This document shows positions 9,735-18,186 of a stretch of 64,000 bases of DNA, piece by piece. This stretch comes from CAVOOW01 sp963697675 (lineage in GTDB: Bacteria; Actinomycetota; Actinomycetes; JACCUZ01). The stretch lies in NCBI GenBank assembly GCA_963697675.1, contig CAVOOW010000011.1, positions 1 to 64,000 of the forward strand. The letters run 5' to 3'. A program made the translations under genes and the position numbers. Under the pieces are notes generated by a model. The model ran no database searches, was not told where the DNA came from, and worked only from the letters and a program-made list of their open reading frames with translations. Positions within the stretch are counted from its first letter, which is position 1, and every line of letters begins with the position of its first letter.

Positions 9735-10302
9735 ATGACCACTCCCGCACATCCCGACGTCGGTTCGATCGCCACGGATCCCGACGTCTTCGAGGCGTTC
9801 TACCGCGAACACCTCGAGACGGTGCAGCGCTTCGTCGCCCGCAGAGTGGCGCGATCCCCACCTCGCCGCCGATCTGACCGCCGAGGTCTTCCTCGCCGCG
9901 GTCGACTCCGCCTCGTCGTACCGCCCCGACCGGGGCTCACCGGGCGCCTGGCTGTTCGGCGTCGCCCGCCACGTGCTCGCGACCGAGTTCCGCCGACAGT
10001 CCCGCGACCGTGCGGTCCTGCGCCGCATCTCGGGCCGACGCCTGCTCGACGCCGACTCGCTGGCCCGCATCGAGGAACGGATCGACGCCGAGCGCGAGGC
10101 CCGCGAGCTCTACGACGCGCTCGCGTCGCTGCCCCCACGCGACCGCGCCCTCATGGAGCTGGTCGCCGTCGACGGGCTCTCCGTCATCGAAGCCGCTGCC
10201 GTGCTGGGGGTGAAGCCGGGCACCGCGCGGGTCCGGCTGCACCGCAGCCGCACCCGGGTCCAGTCCCAGCTCACACCACGCACCCAGGAGGTCCTCTCAT
10301 GA
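9735..10302 (+). pseudogene. ECF-family RNA polymerase sigma factor, one frameshift
   Basis: Region 2 reads FEAFYREHLETVQRFVARRV, shifts near 9845, then DLTAEVFLAAVDSASSYRP and GAWLFGVARHVLATEFRRQS. Region 4 reads LPPRDRALMELVAVDGLSVI followed by EAAAVLGVKPGTARVRLHRS. These are the core -10 and -35 recognition parts of an ECF sigma factor of about 188 residues. An ATG 9 bases upstream (9726) is also possible. The stop overlaps the next gene by ATGA, the usual arrangement with a partner or anti-sigma gene. Confidence 0.8.
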
Positions 10303-10836
10303 GTCTCGACACGTTCGAGCAGTCCCTGCTCAGCGAGCTGCGACAGCACGTCGTCGCCCGCGCAGCGCGCCCGGCCCGCCCCGTCCGCCGGCGATGGACC
10401 GCCCGGCGTGGCGGTGGTCGGACTCGCCACGGCGGCCGCGCCGCCGCGCCGTCGCCGTCAGCCTCGGCACCAGCGTCGTCGGCCCGAGCGCGGCGTACGC
10501 CGTCGAGTCGGCAGCCCGAACGGTGACGTCGTCGTCACGGTCCACGACCTCGCCGACGCCAGTGGGCTGGAACACGCCCTCGCGGCCAAGGGGATCCACG
10601 CCGACGTCACGTACGTGCCCGGGCTTCTCACAGTCCGGGGGCAAGCGCGGACGTCCTCGGGCGATGACCGCGCGGCCTGCGACATCGCGCTCGCGAAGGT
10701 CGACGGCGGGCTGCGGTTCACCCTCGGCGCCGCCCAGATCGCCACCGGAGCCGAGCTCGACATCGTCACCAGCGGTTCCAGCCCCACGGACGTCGGTTCG
10801 CCCGTTGCGGTGGTCTGGTCGGGCGGTGGCTGCTGA
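10299..10836 (+). pseudogene. Sigma-factor partner protein (putative anti-sigma), frameshifted
   Basis: The start MSLDTFEQSLLSELRQHV overlaps the sigma gene stop. After a basic stretch, a hydrophobic segment begins VAVVGLATAA, then frames change. The C-terminal half reads PNGDVVVTVHDLADASGLEH, then ALAAKGIHADVTYVPG and ends VVWSGGGC. The layout is a short cytoplasmic N-terminus, one membrane helix and an extracytoplasmic domain of about 100 residues. This fits a membrane-bound partner of the ECF factor. A zinc-finger (ZAS) motif is not visible, so the anti-sigma role is inferred from position. Confidence 0.55.
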
Positions 10837-10894
10837 AGCGTCGGCTCCAACCGCAGGTCGGCGAGGATCCGCAGCACGGCCTAGAGCACGTCGT

Positions 10895-11020
10895 CGATGG
10901 CGCGGGTCTCCGTGACTCGGAGCGGTGCCGGCGCTACCAAGTCGCGCGCTCACCGTGGAAACCGAGGGCGGCGAGAAGCCGACCTGCGTCGTCGAGGCCG
11001 TCAGCGTCCTTGTGCCGTGA
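10895..11020 (+). pseudogene. Possible 3' end of a MaoC-like hotdog protein
   Basis: A short frame ends LTVETEGGEKPTCVVEAVSV followed by LVP and a stop at 11018-11020. The pattern T-V-E-x-E-G-G-E-K-P-x-x-V-A-E is reminiscent of the closing strands of MaoC-type enoyl-CoA hydratases. Nothing upstream completes the fold. The fragment is short, so the call is weak. Confidence 0.3.
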
Positions 11021-11130
11021 TGGATGCGATCGAGAAAGACCTGCCCGGTTGTGGGCTCGCGCGTCTTGGCGCCAACTCGGTGCGGCTGAGATGCATGGAT
11101 CCCTAGTACGTATGCGTGTCACGCGGCGCC

Positions 11131-11157
11131 GCGCGGTCCGGGCATCCGGGACCGCGC
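11131..11157. terminator. GC-rich hairpin, possible terminator
   Basis: GCGCGGTCC (11131-11139) and GGACCGCGC (11149-11157) form a perfect 9-bp stem with a 9-base loop. It lies downstream of the gene remnant ending at 11020. There is no T tract, which is usual for actinobacterial terminators. Confidence 0.45.
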
Positions 11158-11232
11158 AGTGAACCGCCACCTCGGGGTTGGGCGCGGTTACAGACGAGGA
11201 TTCGCTCGGGTAAGGACTGTTGGAGAGCTAGT

Positions 11233-11256
11233 GAATCCCTACAAACAAAGGGATTC
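11233..11256. repeat. Inverted repeat GAATCCCT/AGGGATTC
   Basis: GAATCCCT (11233-11240) and AGGGATTC (11249-11256) are perfect inverted copies around the A-rich loop ACAAACAA. AATCCCTA occurs again inside the adjacent tRNA-like segment. It belongs to a 170-base stretch rich in palindromes with no coding potential. Confidence 0.6.
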
Positions 11257-11279
11257 GCATAAAGGTGAGCGCGTAAGAC

Positions 11280-11322
11280 CTCATAATCCCTAGGTCCTGG
11301 TTCGAGTGCCCCAGCCGCCCCA
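11280..11322 (+). other. tRNA-Met 3'-half-like sequence (possible attachment site)
   Basis: The segment starts with CTCATAA, the anticodon loop of a CAU tRNA, and continues with a TTCGAGT T-loop and an acceptor-like CCGCCCCACC. No matching 5' half (GGGGCGG, D-arm) precedes it, and the T-stem is imperfect (CCTGG opposite GCCCC). Integrated elements often leave exactly this half of a tRNA gene, from anticodon loop to 3' end, as an att site. No integrase gene was found nearby, so it may be an old remnant. Confidence 0.45.
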
Positions 11323-11339
11323 CCCTCCTATACCTGGGT

Positions 11340-11403
11340 CGACCAACTACAAGACATCCGTCAGCTGACGGATATGCAAGCGGATCCGCTCGATGGTTGG
11401 TCG
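11340..11403. repeat. Nested palindromes inside an 8-bp inverted repeat
   Basis: CGACCAAC (11340-11347) and GTTGGTCG (11396-11403) are inverted copies. Between them lie two perfect palindromes: an 18-mer ATCCGTCAGCTGACGGAT at 11356-11373 and a 12-mer AGCGGATCCGCT at 11379-11390. The arrangement is symmetrical overall and could be a recombination site, an operator cluster or a transfer origin remnant. Confidence 0.7.
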
Positions 11404-11504
11404 CTCGTGGCTCTATCAGCAGCTGGGTTCCGGCGCCAGGTCGCGTGATACCGCCCAAGCATGGGATCGGCGTGCCCGGGCTCCCATGTGGGCTGCTAGT
11501 TTCC

Positions 11505-11880
11505 GTGAATCCCTCCGGGGGTCAGACTCTCCCGCTGCGCGACCGCGCAGCCGAGCTTGCGTACCTCGTCCGAGCGCTTGACGTCGCGGCCTCGGGACAT
11601 CTGAGCGTCGCAGTCATCGAGGGTGAGCCCGGCATCGGGAAGTCGCGGCTGCTGTCCGAGGCCCTCGACGTCGGCCGCGCTCGAGGCATGGACGTGGCAC
11701 AGCGCGGGCCCTGGAGCTGGAGCGGACCCGCCCATTCGCTGTGCTGGTCGATGCGTTGAACTTGCACGTCCTCCGCCACCGATCCTTGCCGCCGAGCGAT
11801 CGCCGAGCTGCTGGCGATGCGAGCCGGCGACGCCCGTGATCACGGTCAGCAGCGACGTCGGCCTGCGGTTCCAGCCGAAG
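11505..11880 (+). pseudogene. 5' fragment of an AAA-LuxR regulator
   Basis: Starting near the GTG at 11505, the frame reads LPLRDRAAELAYLVRALDVA and the Walker A segment VIEGEPGIGKSRLLSEALD. It then shifts to AIAELLAMRAGDARD, and PVITVSSDVGLRFQ matches the segment that normally precedes the second part of this ATPase. The gene stops making sense near 11880. The rest of the ATPase and the whole HTH are missing. About 125 of the usual 900 residues remain, so it is a dead fragment. Confidence 0.6.
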
Positions 11881-11915
11881 TGTCTGCTGTCGGAAGCGAC
11901 ACGACTTGTACCTCG

Positions 11916-13287
11916 TCAACGATCCGCTGCTAGGCGTAGCGACATCGGCCGCAAGTAGTGGACCACGCGGCGGACGGCGTCCATCGCCCGGGCGACGTCG
12001 TCGGCGCTGGTGTAGAGGGCGAAGCTGAGCCGGCAGCTCGCCGGCGGGGTCAGGCCGAGGTCGCGGTGCGCCAGGGTCGCGCAGTGGCAGCCGGCCCGGG
12101 CCTCGACGCCTTCGAGGTCCAGACCCTCCGCGAGCCGCATCGGATCGACGCCGTCGACGGTGAACGCCAGGAGGGGCGAGCGCGGGGTCCCGAGAGCCGG
12201 CCCGTACCAGCGTGAGACCGTCGATCGTCATGGCCTCCTGCATGGCGAGCTCGGTCAGCGACCGGGTGTGTGCGTCGACGCGGTCCATCGCCTGTGCGAC
12301 GACCGATCGCGGCAGCGGCAGGTCGTCGTCGAACCAGCGCGGCGCGCCCTCCGGGCTGACGAGGTCGAGCACCAGACGCAGGGCCCGCGCGGAGGCGATG
12401 ACGCCGAGGATGTTCGGCGTGCCGGCGCTGTACTTCCACGGCAGGTCGTTGTAGTCGACGCGATCGGGAGCCACCTGGCCCTCGGCGATCATGTCCCCGC
12501 CGTACAGGAACGGGCGGCCGGCCGCGAGCAGGTGCTCCTTCGCGTAGAGCACGCCGACGCCGAACGGCGCCAGCATCTTGTGACACGAGAAGGCCAGGAT
12601 AGTCCACGTCCAGCTGCTGCACGTCGACGAAGCTGCTGGGCACGAGCTGGGCCGCGTCGACCAGCAGGAGCGACCCGGTCCGCCCGTCGTCGCGGACGTA
12701 CCCGCTGCGATCCGCGATCGCCCGGATGGTGGGCAGCGGTGGCTTGGTGCCCAGGAAGTTCGACGCACCGGTGACGCAGACGAGCTTCGTCCGCTCGTCG
12801 ACCAGCTCGGCGAGGTGCTCGAGGTCGAGTGCTCCGGTCCGGTGGTCGAAGCGGACCACGCGGCACTCGACCCGACGGCCGAACGCGCGGCAGGATCTCG
12901 CGGCACATCCCGTACCACGGCACGAAGTTGGAGTTGTGCTCCATCATCGTGGTGACCACGTTGTCGCCGTCCCGGAACTCCGTGAGCAGCATGTACATCA
13001 CGGCGTTGATGGCCTCGGTCGTGTTGCGGTACGTGGCGATGCTGCGGCGGCTGGGCGCGTTGAGCCACTGGGCGAACGTGTCGTAGGCGCTCTCGAACAG
13101 CTCGGTCGTCCGCTGCGACGCGGTCGACTGCCCGCGATGGACGTTGTCGTAGTCGTCCGTCAACGACTGCCAGCAGCCGGAGCAGCTCCCGTGGCGGCTG
13201 CGAGGTCGCCGCGTTGTTGGTCACCACCCGGCCCAGGTCGGGGAAGGCGAAGTGCGACCGCACCCGGTCGACGTCGAGCACCGTCAC
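11916..13287 (-). pseudogene. Class V aminotransferase / cysteine desulfurase-like, frameshifted
   Basis: This is a PLP enzyme. It begins with a GTG at 13287 overlapping the methyltransferase stop (GTGA): VTVLDVDRVRSHFAFPDL, then VTNNAATSQPP. Further blocks are HRGQSTASQRTTELFESA, YRNTTEAINAVMYML, MMEHNSNFVPWY, LVDAAQLVPSSFVD, the PLP-lysine motif SCHKMLAPFG, YSAGTPNILG, and the C-terminal ARAGCHCATL in which a Cys could act as in sulfur-transfer enzymes. Several single-base shifts divide it. Context (methyltransferase, LuxR regulator) suggests secondary metabolism or sulfur handling, without proof. Confidence 0.7.
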
Positions 13288-14138
13288 GCCTTCCGTCGCC
13301 AGGCGCCGATCAGCAACGGCCACAGGAGCGGGCGCTCGCGGTCGGCGTCGGCGTCGTGGCGCAGCTGCGCCAGCAGCGAGTCCGCCTCGGGCTCGGTCAC
13401 GATCTCCCGGCTCACGGCCAGCGGCAGCAGGCTGCGGAACACCGCCTCCAGCATCAGCGAAGCGTCCGCCAGCCGTTCCAGCCGTCCGGTGACGTCGGTC
13501 CCGTCCGGCACGCCGACACCGGCCTCGATGAACAGGCGCGGGAGCAACGATCCGACGCGGATCTCGCAACCGGCGGCCTCGAAGGAGCGGATCAGCAGCT
13601 CACCCACCCGGTCAGCACTGGGCAGGGGTGGGGCGGCTCCCACGGCGGACATGTCGTAGTCCTGGACGACGAGGTAGCCGCCTGGCGCGACCGCGTCCCA
13701 CAGCCGGGCGAGCACCTCGACCCGCCGCGGAAGATGGAAGAGCAGCAGCCGCGCGTAGACCAGGTCGAACGGGCCCTGCGGGATGGGCCCATCCTCGGAC
13801 CAGGTCGTGCGCGACGAAGGTGCACTGCTGATGCCCGTCGCCGCTGGAGCCGATCGACGGCGAGCCCGCCCAGCGTCTCGTCCACGTCGATGCCGACGAC
13901 GCGCCCGCGCGGTCCCACCCGTTGGGCCAGCTGGCGCATCGTCTCGCCCGGGACCGCAGCCTGCGTCGAGGCATCGTGCTCCGAGCGCCAGGCCGACCCG
14001 GTCCAGGATGCGCTCGGTCGCGCCTTCCCACAGCTGGGCCTGGCGGCGCAGCCGCTCGTACTCCTGTGCCGTGCGGCCGAGTGCGTACGGCGTGGCCTCG
14101 GCGGTGCTTGCTTGAACGGTCGTCACGGTGTCCTCCAT
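13284..14138 (-). pseudogene. SAM-dependent methyltransferase, frameshifted
   Basis: From the start at 14138 the protein reads YALGRTAQEYERLRRQAQLW, then the SAM motif I CLDAGCGPG. The middle (about 50 codons around 13850-13930) is out of frame. The sequence then returns with GPFDLVYARLLLFHLPRR, VAPGGYLVVQDYDM and a helical C-terminus ending LLIGAWRRKA. This is the layout of class I methyltransferases with a C-terminal cap. It is the first gene of a two-gene operon with the aminotransferase and diverges from the LuxR regulator at 14270. Confidence 0.7.
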
Positions 14139-14269
14139 GGCTGCACGGCGCGGCGATCGGGTCGCCAGCCATGCTCACCACTGGAGCAGAGGCCGGTGAA
14201 TCGTGGTCGATACCACGAGGTTTCGCCGCGACCGTGGACACAGCGCGGGCCAGCGACCGAGACTGAGCC

Positions 14270-17154
14270 ATGGGCCGGAGCCTGTTGCAGCGCGACAGCG
14301 AGCTCGCAGCGTTCGGGCGACATCTGCACGAGGTGCGGGCGGGTTCGGGCCGGGTGGCGGTCGTCGAAGGCCCGGCCGGGGTCGGCAAGTCCAGCCTGCT
14401 GCGAGCGGTCGCCCGGGCCGCCGACGAGTCGGGTATGCGCGTCCTTCGTGCCTGGGCCAGTCCCCTGGAGCAGCAGGCGGGCTGGGGCATCGCTCGACAG
14501 CTCTTCGCGCCGGTCGCCGGGGCTGCCGGCGATCCGGAGTGGGACGGCGCTCGACGTCGGCGCCGCGAGACTGGCGCAGACGCGTCCTCGACCCCGATCC
14601 GGTCGCACCGGCCCCGGCCGGAGACGCGATGCACGCGGCGTCGTACGGCTTGACCTGCCTGGCCACCGAGCTGGCCGAGCGAACGCCGACCGTGCTGGTC
14701 GTCGACGACGTGCACTGGGCCGATGCACCGTCGCTGCGCTGGCTGGTCCAGCTGACCCGTCAGCTGCCGGACCTGCACCTGGGTGTGCTCTGCGCCGTCC
14801 GGTCGGGGGAGCCGTCCGTCGCACCCGCGTTGCTGGACGAGCTGCTCGCGGCTGCGCCGGAACCACCCGTACGACCGCGTCCGCTCGGCCCGGACGCGGT
14901 CGAGTCGATCGTCGCCGAGCGGCTGCCGACGGCGGGAGCGGCCTTCGCGCATGCCTGCCACGCGGCCAGCGCCGGCAACCCGTTCCTGCTCGGCGCGCTG
15001 ATCGACGAGCTGCTCGCGCAAGGGGTCGAGCCGACCGCCGAGGTCGCCGCCCGGTTGACGACGTTCGGCCCCGAGCAGGTGGGCCGCACCGTGCGAGCTC
15101 CAGCTCTCCCGGCTCCCGGACCGGCGCGGCGGAGCTGGCGCGCGCGTTCGCCGTCCTGGGTCGCGGAGCGCTGCTTCGCCAGGCGGCGTCGCTCGCCGAG
15201 CTCGACGTCGCCGACGCCGAGCTGCTGGCCGATCGCCTGGCAGCGGTCGGGATCCTGGGCATCGCAGGGTGATGGCCACGCCCTGACCCACCCGCTGGTG
15301 GAGAGCGCCCTCTACCGGAGCCTGCCGGCCGGCGAGCGCTCGCTGCTGCACCGCCGCGCGGCCGATCTGCTGGCCGGAGAGCAGGCGGACGTGGAGGCCG
15401 TCGGCCTGCATCTGGTCCATGCCGAACCGGCCGCTGACCCGCAGACCGTGACGAGGCTGCACGCGGCAGCCGGACGCGCGCACGTTCGCGGTGCTCCCGA
15501 GGCCGCGGCCACGTTCCTGCGGCGCGCCCTCGCGGAACCGCCTGCGGAGCCCGCGCTCATCGCGGACCTGCACTGCGAGCTCGGGCTCGAGCTCGCGGCT
15601 CAGGTGCAACCCGGGGCGCGCGACCATCTGCACGAGGCGGTGGCGCTCGCGGTCACGCCCGAGCAGCGGCTGCGGATCGCCCTGTCGGGGTGCCGAGCCG
15701 TCGGGCTGGCCGGCGACTTCGACGACGCCATCGAGATCGCGCGTCGGGGCCTCGCCGAGCAGGCCGGCGACGCGGACCTTCGCGGACAGCTCGAGCTCGA
15801 GATGGTCTGCTCGATGATGCTCGTCGGCGGACACCGTCGAGGAGGGGTACGAACGCGTCCGCGCGCACCGGGCGGCGGATCGCGACAGCCTGTGGCGGAT
15901 CCCGCTGGCGTGGGAGGCCGCAGCGGCGGACGGCTGGTCGCGCGGACGACGTCCGCGGGCTCCTCGAACCTGCCATCGATGCCGTGACCCCACCACGCGG
16001 GACCGACTCGCTGGTCAGCACGTGGGCGAAGTTCATCCTGATCGCCAACGGCGACTTCGACGCGGCGCGCCGGCTCTGCGACGGCGTGGTCGAGCTGGCC
16101 CGACCACAGGGATGGCTGATCGCGCTGGCCCACGGCAGCTTCGTCCGGGCGATCGTCCTCATGCACGTCGGTCGGATCCACGACGCCCGCGCCGATGCGG
16201 AGGTGTCGTTCAGGTTCAAGCTGGCCAACAGCCCGCCGGCCGCACTGCTCTGGTCCCTCTTCCCGCTGGTGGAGGCACTGACCGAGCTGGGCGAGCTCGA
16301 CGAGGCCGACTCCGCGCTCGAGGCCGGCCTGCCCACCGGTGACCCGCCCGAGGCCTGCCTGTCCGGTGCTCACCTCCTGGAGCGCCGCGCGCAGCTCCGG
16401 ATGGCGCAGGGCCGCTACGACGAGGCGCACGCGGACCTGGTGCGGGCGGCGGACTGGTGGCAGCGGCTGCACATCCGGCACCCCGCGACCGCCGCCTGGC
16501 GGGTCATCGACGCCGAGGCGCTCGTGGCGCTCGGCGACCGGCGGGCCGCCCGGGACCTGGCCGTGGCGCACCTGGAGCTGGCCGAGCGCACGGGCCTGCC
16601 CGAGCCGCGCGGCGCCGGCCTGCGCGCGCTGGCCCTGACCGATGAGCCCGACGCAAGCCGTCGAGCTCCTGGAGCGCGCGGTGGCCCTGCTCGCGCCCAG
16701 TCCCGCCCGGCTGGAGCACACCAGGGCACTCGTCGCGCTCGGGGCTGCGCTCCGCCGGGCCAACCGCCGCGAGGACGCGCGGGAGCCGCTTCGGCAGGCG
16801 CTCGACCAGGCTCAGCGCGGTGGGATGCGACTGCTCGCCGACCGCGCCCGGCACGAGCTGCAGGCGGCTGGGGCACGGCCGCGGCGCACCGCGCTCACCG
16901 GCATCGACTCGCTGACGCCGTCGGAGCGGCAGGTGGTCGATCTCGCGGCGCAGGGTCACGGCAACCGCGAGATCGCCCAACGGCTCTACGTCACGCGCCG
17001 CACCGTCGAGACCCATCTGACGCACGCCTTCGGAAAGCTCGGTGTCTCGAGCCGGTCCGACCTCGTCGAGCTGCTTTCTCCGTCAGTGAACGCGGGAAAG
17101 GCAGCGGACGAGGGGTCCGACATTGACAGCGGCTTCGTCGCGCCTCTGCGCTAG
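14270..17154 (+). pseudogene. Large AAA-LuxR transcription regulator, frameshifted
   Basis: The start MGRSLLQRDSELAAFGRHL leads to Walker A VEGPAGVGKSSLLRAVARAA, Walker B VLVVDDVHWADAPSLRWL and the sensor region AASAGNPFLLGALIDEL. A long TPR-like helical middle (HALTHPLVESALYRSLPAGE and following) ends in the HTH LTPSERQVVDLAAQGHGNRE with RRTVETHLTHAFGKLGVSSR. Shifts occur near 14550, 15090, 15270, 15830, 15945 and 16640. The last 25 codons after VELL come from the direct-repeat sequence shared with position 2274, not from a LuxR protein. It likely regulates the divergent methyltransferase-aminotransferase pair. Confidence 0.7.
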
Positions 17155-17207
17155 GAGATGAAGCTCCCTGGCAAGTTGCCCGGCGAAATCTCGTGCGACC
17201 GGCCCCA
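17073..17207. repeat. Direct repeat copy B
   Basis: This is the second copy of the block at 2274-2410, in the same orientation. It starts at the same GCTTTCTCCGTCA and loses similarity after the GACCGG near 17205. It overlaps the 3' end of the LuxR regulator. Confidence 0.75.
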
Positions 17208-17222
17208 CCCCTTCCGTGTCGA
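17083..17222 (-). pseudogene. 3' remnant of a second NERD-type gene
   Basis: On the minus strand the frame reads VGPVARDFAGQLARELHLL, then AQRRDEAAVNVGPLV and ends LSRVH at 17083. This is the counterpart of RGPVGRDFAERLARELHLL...LSRIH in the NERD protein at 2284-3070. No other part of that protein is present. It is a truncated paralogue whose end overlaps the end of the LuxR gene. Confidence 0.65.
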
Positions 17223-17286
17223 ACTAGTGGTCGCCAAGCAGGCGCGCGCCAGTCGCTGGCATCGCCGGACCCGACGCGGCGACAGC

Positions 17287-17314
17287 CGGGGTTGCCGGGC
17301 GACCGGCAACCCCG
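17287..17314. terminator. Strong 12-bp GC hairpin between converging ends
   Basis: CGGGGTTGCCGG (17287-17298) pairs perfectly with CCGGCAACCCCG (17303-17314) around a GCGA tetraloop. It sits between the LuxR 3' end on the plus strand and the end of the secreted-protein gene on the minus strand, so it can serve both as a bidirectional terminator. Confidence 0.75.
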
Positions 17315-17336
17315 ACCGCATTCGCGGTAGCCCCAC

Positions 17337-18057
17337 TCACCTCAATGCGGGGCGTTCCGGTGCCACGAACAGTGTGAACGTCTCCTCGATGGGGGTGTCG
17401 ACCCCGACGAAGGTCGCCGTCACGTGAACGGTGTGGGTGCCCGGTGCGGTCAGGCACAGCGCTGCCGCCCAGCCGTCGGCGGTGAAGCTGGCCGGCCCGG
17501 CGGGCAGCCCTGCCGGGTTGTCGGCGGGGATGTCGATGCGCCGCAGCGGCGGCGAGACCGCGAACGCGCGGCGGGTGAGCTCGACCGGGACACCCCCGTC
17601 GACTGCGAGGGTCATCGACGTGAGGGCTGCGTTGTATTCGCGCGCACATGCCCGTTGCGCGGCCTGGCCGATGGCGAAGAACGGCGGCTCTTCGACGTCG
17701 CTGCACGAGGCACCGACGAGCGCCACAGCGGTGTCGCCTGCGCGCAGGTGGCAGGTGAGCAGGTCGGGACGTGAGCCACACGACGCGGTTGTGCCGGCCC
17801 AGGTGGTGGCAGTCGCCGACGGCAGGTACGACCGGTCCGACGTAGTCGATGACGAATGAGTCGGCAAATAGCTGTGGGCCGGTGCGGCCATCGAGGAGCC
17901 CGGCGATCGGCCGGAAGGTGGGCGCGGCCTTGACCTCAGCCGCGTTTGCTTGGGCGGCGGGCGCGCGATGGCCCGCGGCCGCGGCCGGGCCGTTGGGCAC
18001 GGCGAGCACCGCGGCGGCGGCGAGAGCGGCGAGCAGGACGAGACGTGAACGGGGCAT
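17337..18057 (-). pseudogene. Secreted protein of unknown function, frameshifted
   Basis: The ATG at 18057 is preceded by GGAGG six bases away, which decides the start. MPRSRLVLLAALAAAAVLAV ending near AAAAG is a signal peptide. The mature part runs through TFRPIAGLLDGRTGPQLFAD and DYVGPVVPAVGDCHHLGRHN. It shifts near 17770, and continues LLTCHLRAGDTAVALVGASC and TADGWAAALCLTAPGTHTVH, ending in an Ig-like strand pattern (VHVTATFVGVDTPIEETFTL). Paired cysteines suggest disulfides outside the cell. No family is recognised. Confidence 0.55.
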
Positions 18058-18186
18058 GGGTGCCTCCAAGGTGCCGCGCCGGGCGTGGTGTCCGGCGGTC
18101 ACCACGACGCTGCTCCTAAGGACCGTGGTTGCGCATTGGGCAACTGCCCCTATCTCGTCACCGTCTGCTGCGCGGCCGGCGGTGAG

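Noticed and set aside
11264..11322. Intact tRNA-Met gene
   Set aside because: The anticodon stem does not pair (AAGAC against TCCCT), no 5' acceptor strand is present and the T-stem is faulty.
12726..15272. Open frame of 848 codons on the plus strand
   Set aside because: It runs antisense through the aminotransferase and methyltransferase and then out of phase through the LuxR gene; only its last part touches a real frame.
13612..15996. Open frame of 794 codons on the minus strand
   Set aside because: Antisense to most of the LuxR gene; only the end reads part of the methyltransferase.
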